Shown here: one piece after another, positions 41,935 through 49,778 of the stretch
Numbering within the stretch: the stretch's first letter is position 1
Layout of the letters: every line of letters begins with the position of its first letter
Assembly (NCBI RefSeq): GCF_002379585.1
Contig: NZ_DFUE01000022.1
Coordinates: forward strand, 19,790 to 83,789
From: Pseudomonas sp. UBA4194
GTDB taxonomy: Bacteria > Pseudomonadota > Gammaproteobacteria > Pseudomonadales > Pseudomonadaceae
DNA: 64,000 bases
Direction of reading: 5' to 3'
Position numbers and translations under genes: made by a program
Notes under the pieces: generated by a model
Told to the model about the DNA's origin: nothing
What the model saw: the letters and a program-made list of their open reading frames with translations, nothing else
Database searches by the model: none

Positions 41935-43164
41935 TCAGAACAACACGCGGCAACGGATGGTGCCGTTGACTTTCTGCAGCTTCTCTTGCGCCAGGTCCGA
42001 GTACTCGGCGTCGACGTCGATCACCACGTAACCCACTTTCTCGTTGGTCTGCAGGAACTGGCCGGAAATGTTGATACCGTTCTCGGCGAAGACCTTGTTG
42101 ATCTCCATCATCACGCCAGGCACGTTTTCGTGGATGTGCAGCAGGCGGTGCTTGCCCGGGTGCGCCGGCAGGGCCACTTCAGGGAAGTTGACCGACGACA
42201 CCGAGGTACCGTTGTCGCTGTACTTGACCAGCTTCTCGGCCACTTCCAGGCCGATGTTGGCCTGGGCTTCGGCAGTGGAACCACCGATGTGCGGCGTCAG
42301 GATGACATTGTCCAGGCCACGCAGCGGGCTTTCGAAGATGTCTTCGTTGGAGCGCGGCTCCACCGGGAACACGTCGATGGCAGCGCCGATCAGGTGCTTG
42401 TCCTTGATTGCATCGGCCAGGGCGTCCAGCTCGACCACGGTGCCGCGAGCGGCGTTGATCAGGATCGCGCCCTTCTTCATGGCACGGATTTCCTTCTCAC
42501 CGATCATCCACTGGGTCGCAGCGGTTTCCGGCACGTGCAGGGTGACGATATCGCTCATGCCCAGCAGTTCGGTCAGGCTGCCCACCTGGGTAGCGTTGCC
42601 CAGCGGCAGCTTGGTGACGGTGTCGTAGAAGAACACCTGCATGCCCAGGCCTTCAGCCAGTACCGAGAGCTGGGTACCGATGGAGCCGTAGCCGATGATG
42701 CCCAGCTTCTTGCCGCGGATCTCGAAGGAGTTGGCGGCACTCTTGATCCAGCCACCGCGGTGGCAGGACGCATTTTTCTCGGGGATGCCGCGCAGCAGCA
42801 GGATGGCCTCGGCCAGTACCAGTTCAGCCACCGAGCGGGTGTTGGAGTAGGGCGCGTTGAACACCGCAATACCGCGCTCGCGGGCGGCGGCCAGGTCAAC
42901 CTGGTTGGTACCGATGCAGAAGCAACCGACGGCGACCAGTTTCTTCGCGCAATCGAACAGCTCTTCGGTCAGCTGGGTGCGCGAACGAATACCGATGAAA
43001 TGGGCATCGGCGATCTTTTCCTTGAGTTCGGCTTCCGGCAGAGACTTGGTGTGGTACTCGATGCTGGTGTAGCCGGCGGCCTTGAGGACGTCCACGGCGG
43101 ATTGGTGGACGCCTTCGAGAAGAAGGAACTTGATCTTGCTCTTGTCGAGGGAAGTCTTGCTCAT
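41935..43164 (-). CDS. serA: D-3-phosphoglycerate dehydrogenase SerA
   Basis: A 409-aa cytoplasmic NAD-dependent enzyme, first step of serine synthesis. The N-terminal substrate domain starts 'SLDKSKIKFLLLEGVHQSAVDVLKAAGY'; the NAD fold has 'KLGIIGYGSIGTQLSVLAEGLG'; catalytic Arg and His lie in 'CIGTNQVDLAAARERGI' and 'VILTPHIGGST'; a C-terminal ACT domain (about 338-409) would bind serine for feedback inhibition. Length equals E. coli SerA (410 aa). ATG 43164 is the family start; the frame is open to 43395. It is divergent from the D-2-hydroxyglutarate dehydrogenase gene. Confidence 0.95.
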   Translation of the reverse strand: MSKTSLDKSKIKFLLLEGVHQSAVDVLKAAGYTSIEYHTKSLPEAELKEKIADAHFIGIRSRTQLTEELFDCAKKLVAVGCFCIGTNQVDLAAARERGIAVFNAPYSNTRSVAELVLAEAILLLRGIPEKNASCHRGGWIKSAANSFEIRGKKLGIIGYGSIGTQLSVLAEGLGMQVFFYDTVTKLPLGNATQVGSLTELLGMSDIVTLHVPETAATQWMIGEKEIRAMKKGAILINAARGTVVELDALADAIKDKHLIGAAIDVFPVEPRSNEDIFESPLRGLDNVILTPHIGGSTAEAQANIGLEVAEKLVKYSDNGTSVSSVNFPEVALPAHPGKHRLLHIHENVPGVMMEINKVFAENGINISGQFLQTNEKVGYVVIDVDAEYSDLAQEKLQKVNGTIRCRVLF

Positions 43165-43246
43165 CTGCGTAAACCTGTGTCCCGGAGAAAAATGGCAGGA
43201 GGTGAAGCGTTCGCGCAATGGCCGTGGGCTCGATTGGCGGGGTGCG

Positions 43247-43258
43247 TATGCTAGCATA
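43247..43258. promoter_or_regulatory. Palindromic shared -10 in the serA / D2HGDH gap
   Basis: TATGCTAGCATA is a perfect 12-bp palindrome, so TATGCT reads on both strands as a -10-like box. It lies 83 bp from serA and 76 bp from the other gene, which could lock the two divergent promoters together. Confidence 0.45.
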
Positions 43259-43333
43259 GCCTCCCCGCCATAAGCCCATCCTGGGTCATGAACAGTTCTC
43301 AGGGTGACTATGAACAGTTCGAGAGTTGTGTCT

Positions 43334-44728
43334 ATGAACAGCCCTGCCTTGATTGATGAACTCAAGACCCTGGTCGAGCCCGGAAAAGTGCTCACCGACG
43401 CCGATTCGCTGAATGCCTACGGCAAGGACTGGACCAAACAGTACGCCCCCGCGCCCACCGCCATCGTCTTTCCCAAGACGATCGAGCAGGTGCAGGCCAT
43501 CGTGCGCTGGGCCAACACCCGTCAGGTGGCGCTGGTGCCGTCGGGGGGCCGTACCGGTCTGTCGGCAGCGGCGGTGGCCGCCAACGGCGAGGTGGTGGTG
43601 TCGTTCGACTACATGAACCAGGTGCTGGAATTCAACGGCGTCGACCGTACCGTGGTCTGCCAGCCGGGCGTGATCACCCAGCAACTGCAGAACCTGGCCC
43701 AGGACAACGGCTTGTACTACCCCGTCGACTTTGCCTCCTCCGGCTCCAGCCAGATTGGCGGCAACATCGGCACCAATGCCGGCGGCATCAAGGTTATTCG
43801 CTATGGCATGACCCGCAACTGGGTAGCGGGCCTGAAGGTGGTGACCGGCAAGGGCGACCTGCTGGAGCTGAACAAGGATCTGGTCAAGAACGCTACCGGC
43901 TACGACCTGCGCCAACTGTTCATCGGCGCCGAGGGCACATTGGGCTTCGTGGTCGAGGCCACCATGCGCCTGGACCGGGCGCCGAAGAACCTCACTGCCA
44001 TGGTGCTGGGCACCCCCGACTTCGACGCGATCATGCCGGTGCTGCACGCCTTCCAGAGCAAACTGGACCTCACCGCCTTCGAATTTTTCTCGGACAAGTC
44101 CCTGGCCAAGGTCCTGGGCCGCGGTGACGTACCCGCGCCCTTCGATACCCCTTGTCCGTTCTATGCGCTGCTGGAATTCGAAGCCACCACCGAGGACATC
44201 GCCAACACGGCCCTGGCCACCTTCGAGCACTGTGTGGAGCAGGGCTGGGTGCTGGACGGCGTGATGAGCCAGAGCGAGCAGCAACTGCGCAACCTGTGGA
44301 AGCTGCGTGAGTACATCTCGGAAACCATCTCCCACTGGGTGCCGTACAAGAACGATATTTCCGTGACCATTTCCAAGGTCCCGGCGTTTCTGCGCGAAAT
44401 CGATGCCATCGTCAGCGAGCGTTATCCGGCCTTCGACGTGCTCTGGTACGGCCATATCGGCGATGGCAACCTGCACCTGAACATCCTCAAGCCCGAGGAC
44501 ATGGACAAGGACGAATTCTTCGCCAAGTGCGCCCTGGTGAACACCCAGGTGTTCGAAACCGTGCAGAAATACAACGGCTCGATTTCCGCCGAGCATGGGG
44601 TCGGCATGGTCAAGCGCGACTACCTGGAATACAGCCGCTCGCCGGTGGAAATCGAGTACATGAAGGCCATGAAGGCCGTGTTCGACCCCAACGGGGTAAT
44701 GAACCCGGGCAAGATCTTTTCCGTTTGA
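43334..44728 (+). CDS. D-2-hydroxyglutarate dehydrogenase (FAD-linked)
   Basis: A 464-aa flavoenzyme of the GlcD/VAO family. The FAD-binding PCMH region contains 'PAPTAIVFPKTIEQVQAIVRWANT', 'ALVPSGGRTGLSAAAVAANGEVVVSF' and 'DFASSGSSQIGGNIGTNAGGIKVIRYGMTRNWVAGLKVVTG'; the C-terminal part has 'LWYGHIGDGNLHLN' with the metal-binding His pair and 'EHGVGMVKRDYLEYSRSPVEIEYMKAMKAVFDPNGVMNPGKIF'. In Pseudomonas this enzyme removes D-2-hydroxyglutarate produced by SerA, which matches the divergent position. The start at 43334 fits homologues; ATG 43310 has a better ribosome site (CAGGGTGACT) and would add eight residues. Confidence 0.88.
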   Translation: MNSPALIDELKTLVEPGKVLTDADSLNAYGKDWTKQYAPAPTAIVFPKTIEQVQAIVRWANTRQVALVPSGGRTGLSAAAVAANGEVVVSFDYMNQVLEFNGVDRTVVCQPGVITQQLQNLAQDNGLYYPVDFASSGSSQIGGNIGTNAGGIKVIRYGMTRNWVAGLKVVTGKGDLLELNKDLVKNATGYDLRQLFIGAEGTLGFVVEATMRLDRAPKNLTAMVLGTPDFDAIMPVLHAFQSKLDLTAFEFFSDKSLAKVLGRGDVPAPFDTPCPFYALLEFEATTEDIANTALATFEHCVEQGWVLDGVMSQSEQQLRNLWKLREYISETISHWVPYKNDISVTISKVPAFLREIDAIVSERYPAFDVLWYGHIGDGNLHLNILKPEDMDKDEFFAKCALVNTQVFETVQKYNGSISAEHGVGMVKRDYLEYSRSPVEIEYMKAMKAVFDPNGVMNPGKIFSV

Positions 44729-44756
44729 TTCGTTCATCTGAGCAGAGGTTTGGGCA

Positions 44757-45422
44757 ATGAGCTACCAGCATCAGTACATCGATGGCACGCGCATTCACTT
44801 CCCCGTAGGCAAGGTCGTGTGCATTGGCCGCAATTACGCCGAGCACGCCAAGGAACTGGATAACCCCGTGCCGACCGAGCCGTTGTTGTTCATCAAGCCA
44901 GGTAGCTGCGTGGTGCCGCTCGAGGGTGGTTTCAAGATCCCGACCGACCGCGGCTCGGTGCATTACGAGGCCGAGATTGCCGTGCTGCTGGGCAAGCCGC
45001 TGAGCACCCGGCCCAGTGCCGAAGAGGTGGTGGACGCCATTTCCGGCTTCGCCCCGGCACTGGACCTGACGCTGCGCGACGTGCAGTCCAAGCTCAAGGA
45101 CAAGGGCCTGCCCTGGGAAATCGCCAAGTCGTTCGACGGCGCGGCGGTCATCGCGCCGTTCGTGTCTGGAGACACCTATCAGGACCTGGCGGACATTCCC
45201 GTGCGCCTGACCATCAACGGTGAGCTGCGCCAGGACGGTAACAGCCGCCTGATGCTCAACCCGATCGTGCCGATGATTCAGTACATGGCGGCATGCTTCT
45301 CGTTGCAGGCCGGGGATGTGATCCTGACGGGCACGCCAGCCGGGGTTGGCCCGTTGCAGGCCGGCGACGAGGTGGTGCTGGAGTTGCCGGGGGTGAGTCG
45401 GTTCGAAGGGCAGGTGTTGTAG
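44757..45422 (+). CDS. Fumarylacetoacetate hydrolase family protein (YcgM-like)
   Basis: A 221-aa cytoplasmic metal-dependent enzyme: 'GKVVCIGRNYAEHAKELDNPVPTEPLLFIKPGSCVVP', 'VHYEAEIAVLLGKPL', 'ALDLTLRDVQSKLKDKGLPWEIAKSFDGAAVIAPFV' and 'GDVILTGTPAGVGPLQAGDEV'. This short FAH subgroup includes acylpyruvases and oxaloacetate tautomerases/decarboxylases. It follows the D-2-hydroxyglutarate dehydrogenase by 28 bp on the same strand, so removal of oxaloacetate enol is an attractive but unproved role. GAGCAGAGGTTTGGGCA precedes the start. Confidence 0.87.
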   Translation: MSYQHQYIDGTRIHFPVGKVVCIGRNYAEHAKELDNPVPTEPLLFIKPGSCVVPLEGGFKIPTDRGSVHYEAEIAVLLGKPLSTRPSAEEVVDAISGFAPALDLTLRDVQSKLKDKGLPWEIAKSFDGAAVIAPFVSGDTYQDLADIPVRLTINGELRQDGNSRLMLNPIVPMIQYMAACFSLQAGDVILTGTPAGVGPLQAGDEVVLELPGVSRFEGQVL

Positions 45423-45446
45423 AGCGGGTTCGCCAGGCCGGGTCTT

Positions 45447-45469
45447 GGGGTGAGGGGACCATCACCCCA
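45447..45469. repeat. Type C repeat fragment
   Basis: GGGGTGAGGGGACCATCACC plus CCA, the same words as at 52.0 kb but without the CCCTCTCCC hairpin arm. Confidence 0.55.
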
Positions 45470-45542
45470 GATCCCCGCTCACTTTTTTTTGACATCCATT
45501 TTGGATAATCCCCGCCTGAACCTCGCCGACAGGGAATATCGA

Positions 45543-46454
45543 ATGATCAGCGCTGCACTCAAACCGCGTCGCCCCCTCCATAAACGCTGGTACTTCTGGA
45601 CCCTTCTGGTCGCGGTCGTCGCTTATATCGTCGCCGCCGTACTGCATTGGGATGACCGTGGCGAACTGTGGTTGCGTGAAACGCTGCAGGACAAGGCCGA
45701 GCGCCAGGCCAGCATCTGGCTTCCGGATTATCACGCGGTCATCGATGCCAAGCGCCTGCCTGGCATGGAAAAGGACGAGGCATCGGACATCACCTACAAC
45801 CCGGTGACCAGGACGCTGTTCAGCGTGATGGGCAAGAACCCCTTTCTCGTCGAGCTGACCTTGCAAGGCGAGGTCCTGCGAAAAATCCCGCTCGACGGCT
45901 GGAGCAACCCCGAGGCCGTGACCGCATTACCTGATGGGCGCCTGGCGATCGTCGATGAGCGCGATCACAACCTGACCATCGTCAGCCTGGCGGCCGATAC
46001 CCGCACACTGAACATGGCCGATTTCACCCCGTACGACCTCGGGCCTTCGCAGGACCAGAACAAGGCTTTCGAAGCCATCGCCTGGGATGCACGGCACCAG
46101 CGCCTGTTGTTGGGCGAAGAGCGACCGCCCGCGCTGTATGCGATCAAGACCGACGGCAACGGACCTCTGGTCAGCGAGAAGCAACGTCTGGACGCCGATG
46201 ATCTGGACATGCGTAATCTGTCGGCCATTGCCATCGACCCGCGGACCGGCCATCGCCTGTTGCTGTCCGCCGATTCACACCTGCTGATGGAATATGACGA
46301 GAACGGCAAGCAGCTCAGCTTCATGGCGCTGCTGATGGGCATGAACGGGCTCAAGGACACCATTCCGCGCGCCGAGGGCGTGACCATGGACGATCAGGGC
46401 ACGGTGTACATCGTCAGTGAGCCGAATCTGTTCTATGCGTTTCGCAAGCAGTGA
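45543..46454 (+). CDS. SdiA-regulated-type (YjiK) beta-propeller protein, copy 1
   Basis: A 303-aa protein: basic N-terminus, one membrane anchor (about 20-40, WTLLVAVVAYIVAAVLHW), then a periplasmic beta-propeller of the SdiA-regulated/YjiK family: 'DITYNPVTRTLFSVMGKNPFLVELTLQGEVLRKIPLDGWSNPEAVTALPDGRLAIVDERDHNL', 'FEAIAWDARHQRLLLGEERPPALYAI', ending 'DQGTVYIVSEPNLFYAFRKQ'. Function unknown. It is a tandem paralogue of the next gene; the two end almost alike. ATG 45543 was chosen because the anchor follows directly. Confidence 0.82.
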   Translation: MISAALKPRRPLHKRWYFWTLLVAVVAYIVAAVLHWDDRGELWLRETLQDKAERQASIWLPDYHAVIDAKRLPGMEKDEASDITYNPVTRTLFSVMGKNPFLVELTLQGEVLRKIPLDGWSNPEAVTALPDGRLAIVDERDHNLTIVSLAADTRTLNMADFTPYDLGPSQDQNKAFEAIAWDARHQRLLLGEERPPALYAIKTDGNGPLVSEKQRLDADDLDMRNLSAIAIDPRTGHRLLLSADSHLLMEYDENGKQLSFMALLMGMNGLKDTIPRAEGVTMDDQGTVYIVSEPNLFYAFRKQ

Positions 46455-46626
46455 AGGGTGGGCGTGACGATGTGGTTCGGCGTCCTGGCTGCGGCCACCC
46501 CAGCAGGTGGTAAAAAGTCCCATGGGCAGGGCGGTGGACTTCCTACGTGATTTTCCGTAAAAACTTAAGCGTGGCTTCAGGTTTTAATGGTTTGATGCTG
46601 GCACTTTAAATCCTGAGCCGTTTCCG

Positions 46627-47535
46627 ATGCGTCGATTCGTCCGCCCATTGCCCCTCGTGTTGCTCTCCCTGGCCGTCGTTCTGGTGGCCACCCTGGGCAC
46701 GCTTCACTATTTTCGTCTGCTGGAACGCGCCGCGTTCAATGTCGAGCGTTGGCTGGCCGGGCCAGAGCCTGGCAGCCTCGACCTGGACAGCTATCGGGTG
46801 GATATCGAAGCCCGGGTGATCGATGGGCTGGACGACAATATTTCCGCGCTGACCTACGACCCGGACCGCAAGACGCTGTTCAGCGTGACCAACAAACGCT
46901 CCGAGCTGATCGAAATGTCCCTGGCCGGGGTCATCCTGCGGCGTATCCCGCTGGTAGGCTTTGGCGATCCGGAGGCGGTCGAGTACATCAGCGCCGGGGT
47001 TTACGTGATCACCGACGAAGGCCAGCAGCGCCTGATCAAGATCACGCTGGACGACAGCACCCTGGTGCTGGACGCCCACGACGCCGAACAACTGAGCCTC
47101 AACCTGGGCCGGCGCAGCAACAAGGGCTTCGAGGGCCTGGCCTACGATTCCCGCGGCAAGCGTTTGTTCGTGGCTCAGGAACGCAATCCGTTGCTGATCT
47201 ACGAGGTGCAGGGCTTCCCCCGTGGTTCGAGCGACAAGCCCGTGGATGTGCAGATCATGCGTGATCACAAGCGTGACGAAGGGCTGTTCGTCCGCGATCT
47301 CTCGAGCCTGCAGTACGATGAGCGCAGCGGCCATCTGCTGGCGTTGTCGGATGAGTCTCTGCTGGTGGTCGAGCTGGATGTGAAGGGCCGGCCGTTGAGC
47401 ACCCTGTCGTTGCGCGGCGGCTATCAGGGCCTGTCCAGAAGCGTGCCGCAGCCGGAGGGGATTGCGATGGACGACGACGGCAACCTGTACATGGTCAGTG
47501 AGCCGAACCTGTTCTATGTGTTCCGCAAGCAGTAG
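46627..47535 (+). CDS. SdiA-regulated-type (YjiK) beta-propeller protein, copy 2
   Basis: A 302-aa paralogue of the preceding gene: anchor at about 8-28 (PLVLLSLAVVLVATLGTLHYF), 'NISALTYDPDRKTLFSVTNKRSELIEMSLAGVILRRIPLVGFGDPEAVEYISAGVYVITDEGQQRL', 'FEGLAYDSRGKRLFVAQERNPLLIYEV', ending 'DDGNLYMVSEPNLFYVFRKQ'. It is separated from copy 1 by 172 bp that are A+T-richer than the genes and may hold its own promoter. Probably a periplasmic propeller tethered to the inner membrane; no ligand known. Convergent with tcyN. Confidence 0.82.
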   Translation: MRRFVRPLPLVLLSLAVVLVATLGTLHYFRLLERAAFNVERWLAGPEPGSLDLDSYRVDIEARVIDGLDDNISALTYDPDRKTLFSVTNKRSELIEMSLAGVILRRIPLVGFGDPEAVEYISAGVYVITDEGQQRLIKITLDDSTLVLDAHDAEQLSLNLGRRSNKGFEGLAYDSRGKRLFVAQERNPLLIYEVQGFPRGSSDKPVDVQIMRDHKRDEGLFVRDLSSLQYDERSGHLLALSDESLLVVELDVKGRPLSTLSLRGGYQGLSRSVPQPEGIAMDDDGNLYMVSEPNLFYVFRKQ

Positions 47536-47547
47536 GCGACCTTAGCG

Positions 47548-48294
47548 TCACCGATCACTCAGGAACTTGCGCAGGAACTGCCGAGTCCGCTCCTCTTTCG
47601 GATGGGCAAACAGTTCCCGCGCCTCGCCCTGCTCGACAATCACCCCCTTGTCGAAAAACACCACCCGGTTGGCCACGTCCCGGGCGAACTGCATTTCGTG
47701 GGTGACGATGACCATGGTGCGCTTCTCCTGAGCCAGCCCACGGATCGTCTCCAGCACTTCCCCCACCAACTCCGGATCAAGCGCCGAAGTCGGCTCATCG
47801 AACAGGATCACCTCCGGCGCCATGGCCAGCGCGCGAGCAATGGCGACGCGCTGCTGCTGGCCGCCTGAAAGCCGCCGCGGATAAGCGTCCTCCTTACCGG
47901 CCAGGCCTACCTTGGCCAACAGTGTGCGCCCCAGGTCGATCGCTTCGGCCTTGGCCATCTTCTTGACCACCACCGGTCCCTCGATCACGTTCTCCAGAGC
48001 TGTGCGGTGCGGGAACAGATTGAAATTCTGGAACACGAAACCCACTTGCTGGCGCAGGCTGCGAATCAGCCCCTGCTGCTGCGCGACCCTGGCCCCGTCG
48101 ATCTCGATGTCGCCTACGCGGATGCGCCCGCTGGTTGGCGTTTCCAGCAGGTTCAGGCAGCGCAGGAACGTGGTTTTGCCCGAACCGCTCGGGCCGATGA
48201 TCGCCACCACCTCACCGGTGGCGATTTCCAGGTCGATGCCATCGAGCACGGTATTGCCGTTGAACTGCTTGGTCAGCTTATCCACCACGATCAT
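47548..48294 (-). CDS. tcyN: Cystine ABC transporter ATPase TcyN
   Basis: A 248-aa polar-amino-acid-type ABC ATPase. Walker A GPSGSGKTT is at residues 34-42, the Q-loop 'VFQNFNLFPHRTALENVIEGPVVV', the signature 'LSGGQQQRVAIARAL' near 140, Walker B 'VILFDEPTSALDPEL' near 160 and 'VTHEMQFARDVANRVVFFDKGVIVEQG'. It is the third gene of the leftward tcyJ-tcyL-tcyN set. ATG 48294 is the family start (MIVVDKLTKQF). Cystine as substrate is inferred from the operon with D-cysteine desulfhydrase. Confidence 0.88.
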   Translation of the reverse strand: MIVVDKLTKQFNGNTVLDGIDLEIATGEVVAIIGPSGSGKTTFLRCLNLLETPTSGRIRVGDIEIDGARVAQQQGLIRSLRQQVGFVFQNFNLFPHRTALENVIEGPVVVKKMAKAEAIDLGRTLLAKVGLAGKEDAYPRRLSGGQQQRVAIARALAMAPEVILFDEPTSALDPELVGEVLETIRGLAQEKRTMVIVTHEMQFARDVANRVVFFDKGVIVEQGEARELFAHPKEERTRQFLRKFLSDR

Positions 48295-48298
48295 GGTT

Positions 48299-48967
48299 TC
48301 AACTCTCCTGGTCGTGGCGGTTGACCCGCGCTTCGAGACGGTTCTGCAGGTGCGCAAGAATGCTGGCCAGCACCCAGTAGATCAGCGCTGCGGCCAGGTA
48401 CATGGTGAAGATCTCGAAGGTCCGTGCCGTAATCAGCTGCGCCTGGCGGAACAGCTCCGGCACCTGAATGGTGGCGGCCAGCGCAGTGTCCTTGACCAGC
48501 GAAATGAAACTGTTACCCAACGGCGGCAAGGCGGTACGCATGGCCTGCGGCAGAATGGCCCGGCGCAGGGTCTGCGCACGGGTCATGCCGATGCTGGCGG
48601 CGGCCTCCCATTGGCCGCGTTCGATCGAAGCGATCGCCGCGCGCAGGATTTCACAGGCGTAGGCGGCCATGTTCAGGGAAAAGCCGATCAGGGCCGCTGG
48701 CAGCGGGTCCAGCTGGATGCCCAGCTGCGGCAGCCCGTAGTAGATCACGAAAAGCTGCACCAACAGCGGCGTGCCGCGGAAGAACGACACGTACACCCGG
48801 GCTGGCCAGCTCAACAGGCGGCGCTTGGACAACCGCATGAGCGCCAGGCCGAAGCCCAGCAGCAAGCCGAAGAACATTCCGCCCAGGCTGAGGATGATCG
48901 TGAAGTAGGCGCCCTTGAGCAGAAAGGGCGCCGAGTCCAGCATCAGTTGCAGACTGCTTTCGATCAT
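48299..48967 (-). CDS. tcyL: Cystine ABC transporter permease TcyL
   Basis: A 222-aa inner-membrane permease of the HisMQ type with about five spans: 'LLKGAYFTIILSLGGMFFGLLLGFGLALMRLS', 'VSFFRGTPLLVQLFVIYYGLPQLG', 'EILRAAIASIERGQWEAAASIGMTRAQTLRRAILPQAMRTALPPLGNSFISLVKDTALAA'. The last contains the EAA loop. Its start overlaps the tcyJ stop, so the binding protein and permease are coupled. Only one permease gene is present, so it probably forms a homodimer. Confidence 0.88.
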   Translation of the reverse strand: MIESSLQLMLDSAPFLLKGAYFTIILSLGGMFFGLLLGFGLALMRLSKRRLLSWPARVYVSFFRGTPLLVQLFVIYYGLPQLGIQLDPLPAALIGFSLNMAAYACEILRAAIASIERGQWEAAASIGMTRAQTLRRAILPQAMRTALPPLGNSFISLVKDTALAATIQVPELFRQAQLITARTFEIFTMYLAAALIYWVLASILAHLQNRLEARVNRHDQES

Positions 48968-49755
48968 TTGGTGACGTCAGCGCTGAACCATTGCTGGGAC
49001 AACTTGGCCAGGGTGCCATCGGCGCGCAGCTTGTCCAGCGCGTCATTGATGGCCTTGAGCAGCTCCGGCTCACCCTTGCGCAGGGCAACGCCTGCTTCCT
49101 GACGGGAAAACGCGTCACCTGCCAGGGCCAGGGTCTTGTTGGTCTTGTCGATCAGGTCGAAGGCGGCCAGGCGGTCCACCAGGATGGCGTCGATGCGGCC
49201 GACGCGCAGGTCCTGATACTTGGTGGGGTCGTCATCATAGGTCTTGACCACGGCAGACGGGACATTTTCCTTCAGCCATTGCTCATAGTTGGTGCCTAGG
49301 CCCAGGCCCACTTTCTTGCCAGCCAGATCGGAAGGCACCTTTATGGTGTCCGCGTTCTTCGTGGCCACCACGGCCTGGATGCCGGACACGGTGTAAGGCA
49401 CGGAGAAGTCGTATTTCTTCTTGCGTTCGTCGGAGATGGTCACCTGGTTGACCACGATGTCCAGGCGCTTGGACTCCAGGGCTGCGAGGATGCCGGCCCA
49501 GGGCGTAGGTTGCAGCTTGACCGAGACGCCCAGCTCTTTGGCCAGGGCTTCGGACAGTTGGACTTCGAAGCCGGTGAGCTTGCCGTTTTCATCGACGAAG
49601 CTGAAGGGCGGGTAGGTACCTTCCAGGCCGATATTGATCACACCGGCGTCCTTGATCTTCTGCAGTTGCTCGCCGGCCATGGCCTGACCGAACAACGAAG
49701 TGCCCAGGACCAGCCCGGCAACCAGCAAGTTTTTACGCAATAGGGACAGCGTCAT
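48964..49755 (-). CDS. tcyJ: Cystine-binding protein TcyJ (FliY-like)
   Basis: A 263-aa periplasmic binding protein, signal peptide MTLSLLRKNLLVAGLVLGTSLFGQAMA. 'LQKIKDAGVINIGLEGTYPPFSFVDENGKLTGFEVQLSEALAKELGV', 'WAGILAALESKRLDIVVNQVTISDERKKKYDFSVPYTVSGIQAVV' and the C-terminal 'LLKAINDALDKLRADGTLAKLSQQWF' are class 3 amino-acid binding motifs, closest to the cystine-binding FliY/TcyJ. It follows D-cysteine desulfhydrase by 23 bp on the same strand, the dcyD-tcyJLN order reversed from E. coli only in composition. Confidence 0.87.
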   Translation of the reverse strand: MTLSLLRKNLLVAGLVLGTSLFGQAMAGEQLQKIKDAGVINIGLEGTYPPFSFVDENGKLTGFEVQLSEALAKELGVSVKLQPTPWAGILAALESKRLDIVVNQVTISDERKKKYDFSVPYTVSGIQAVVATKNADTIKVPSDLAGKKVGLGLGTNYEQWLKENVPSAVVKTYDDDPTKYQDLRVGRIDAILVDRLAAFDLIDKTNKTLALAGDAFSRQEAGVALRKGEPELLKAINDALDKLRADGTLAKLSQQWFSADVTK

Positions 49756-49778
49756 GGCAGATCCTTCATCTGTTGTTT

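Noticed and set aside
43286..44737. Minus-strand open frame of 483 codons across the D-2-hydroxyglutarate dehydrogenase
   Set aside because: Covers the same span as a full flavoenzyme gene on the other strand and has no recognisable domain.
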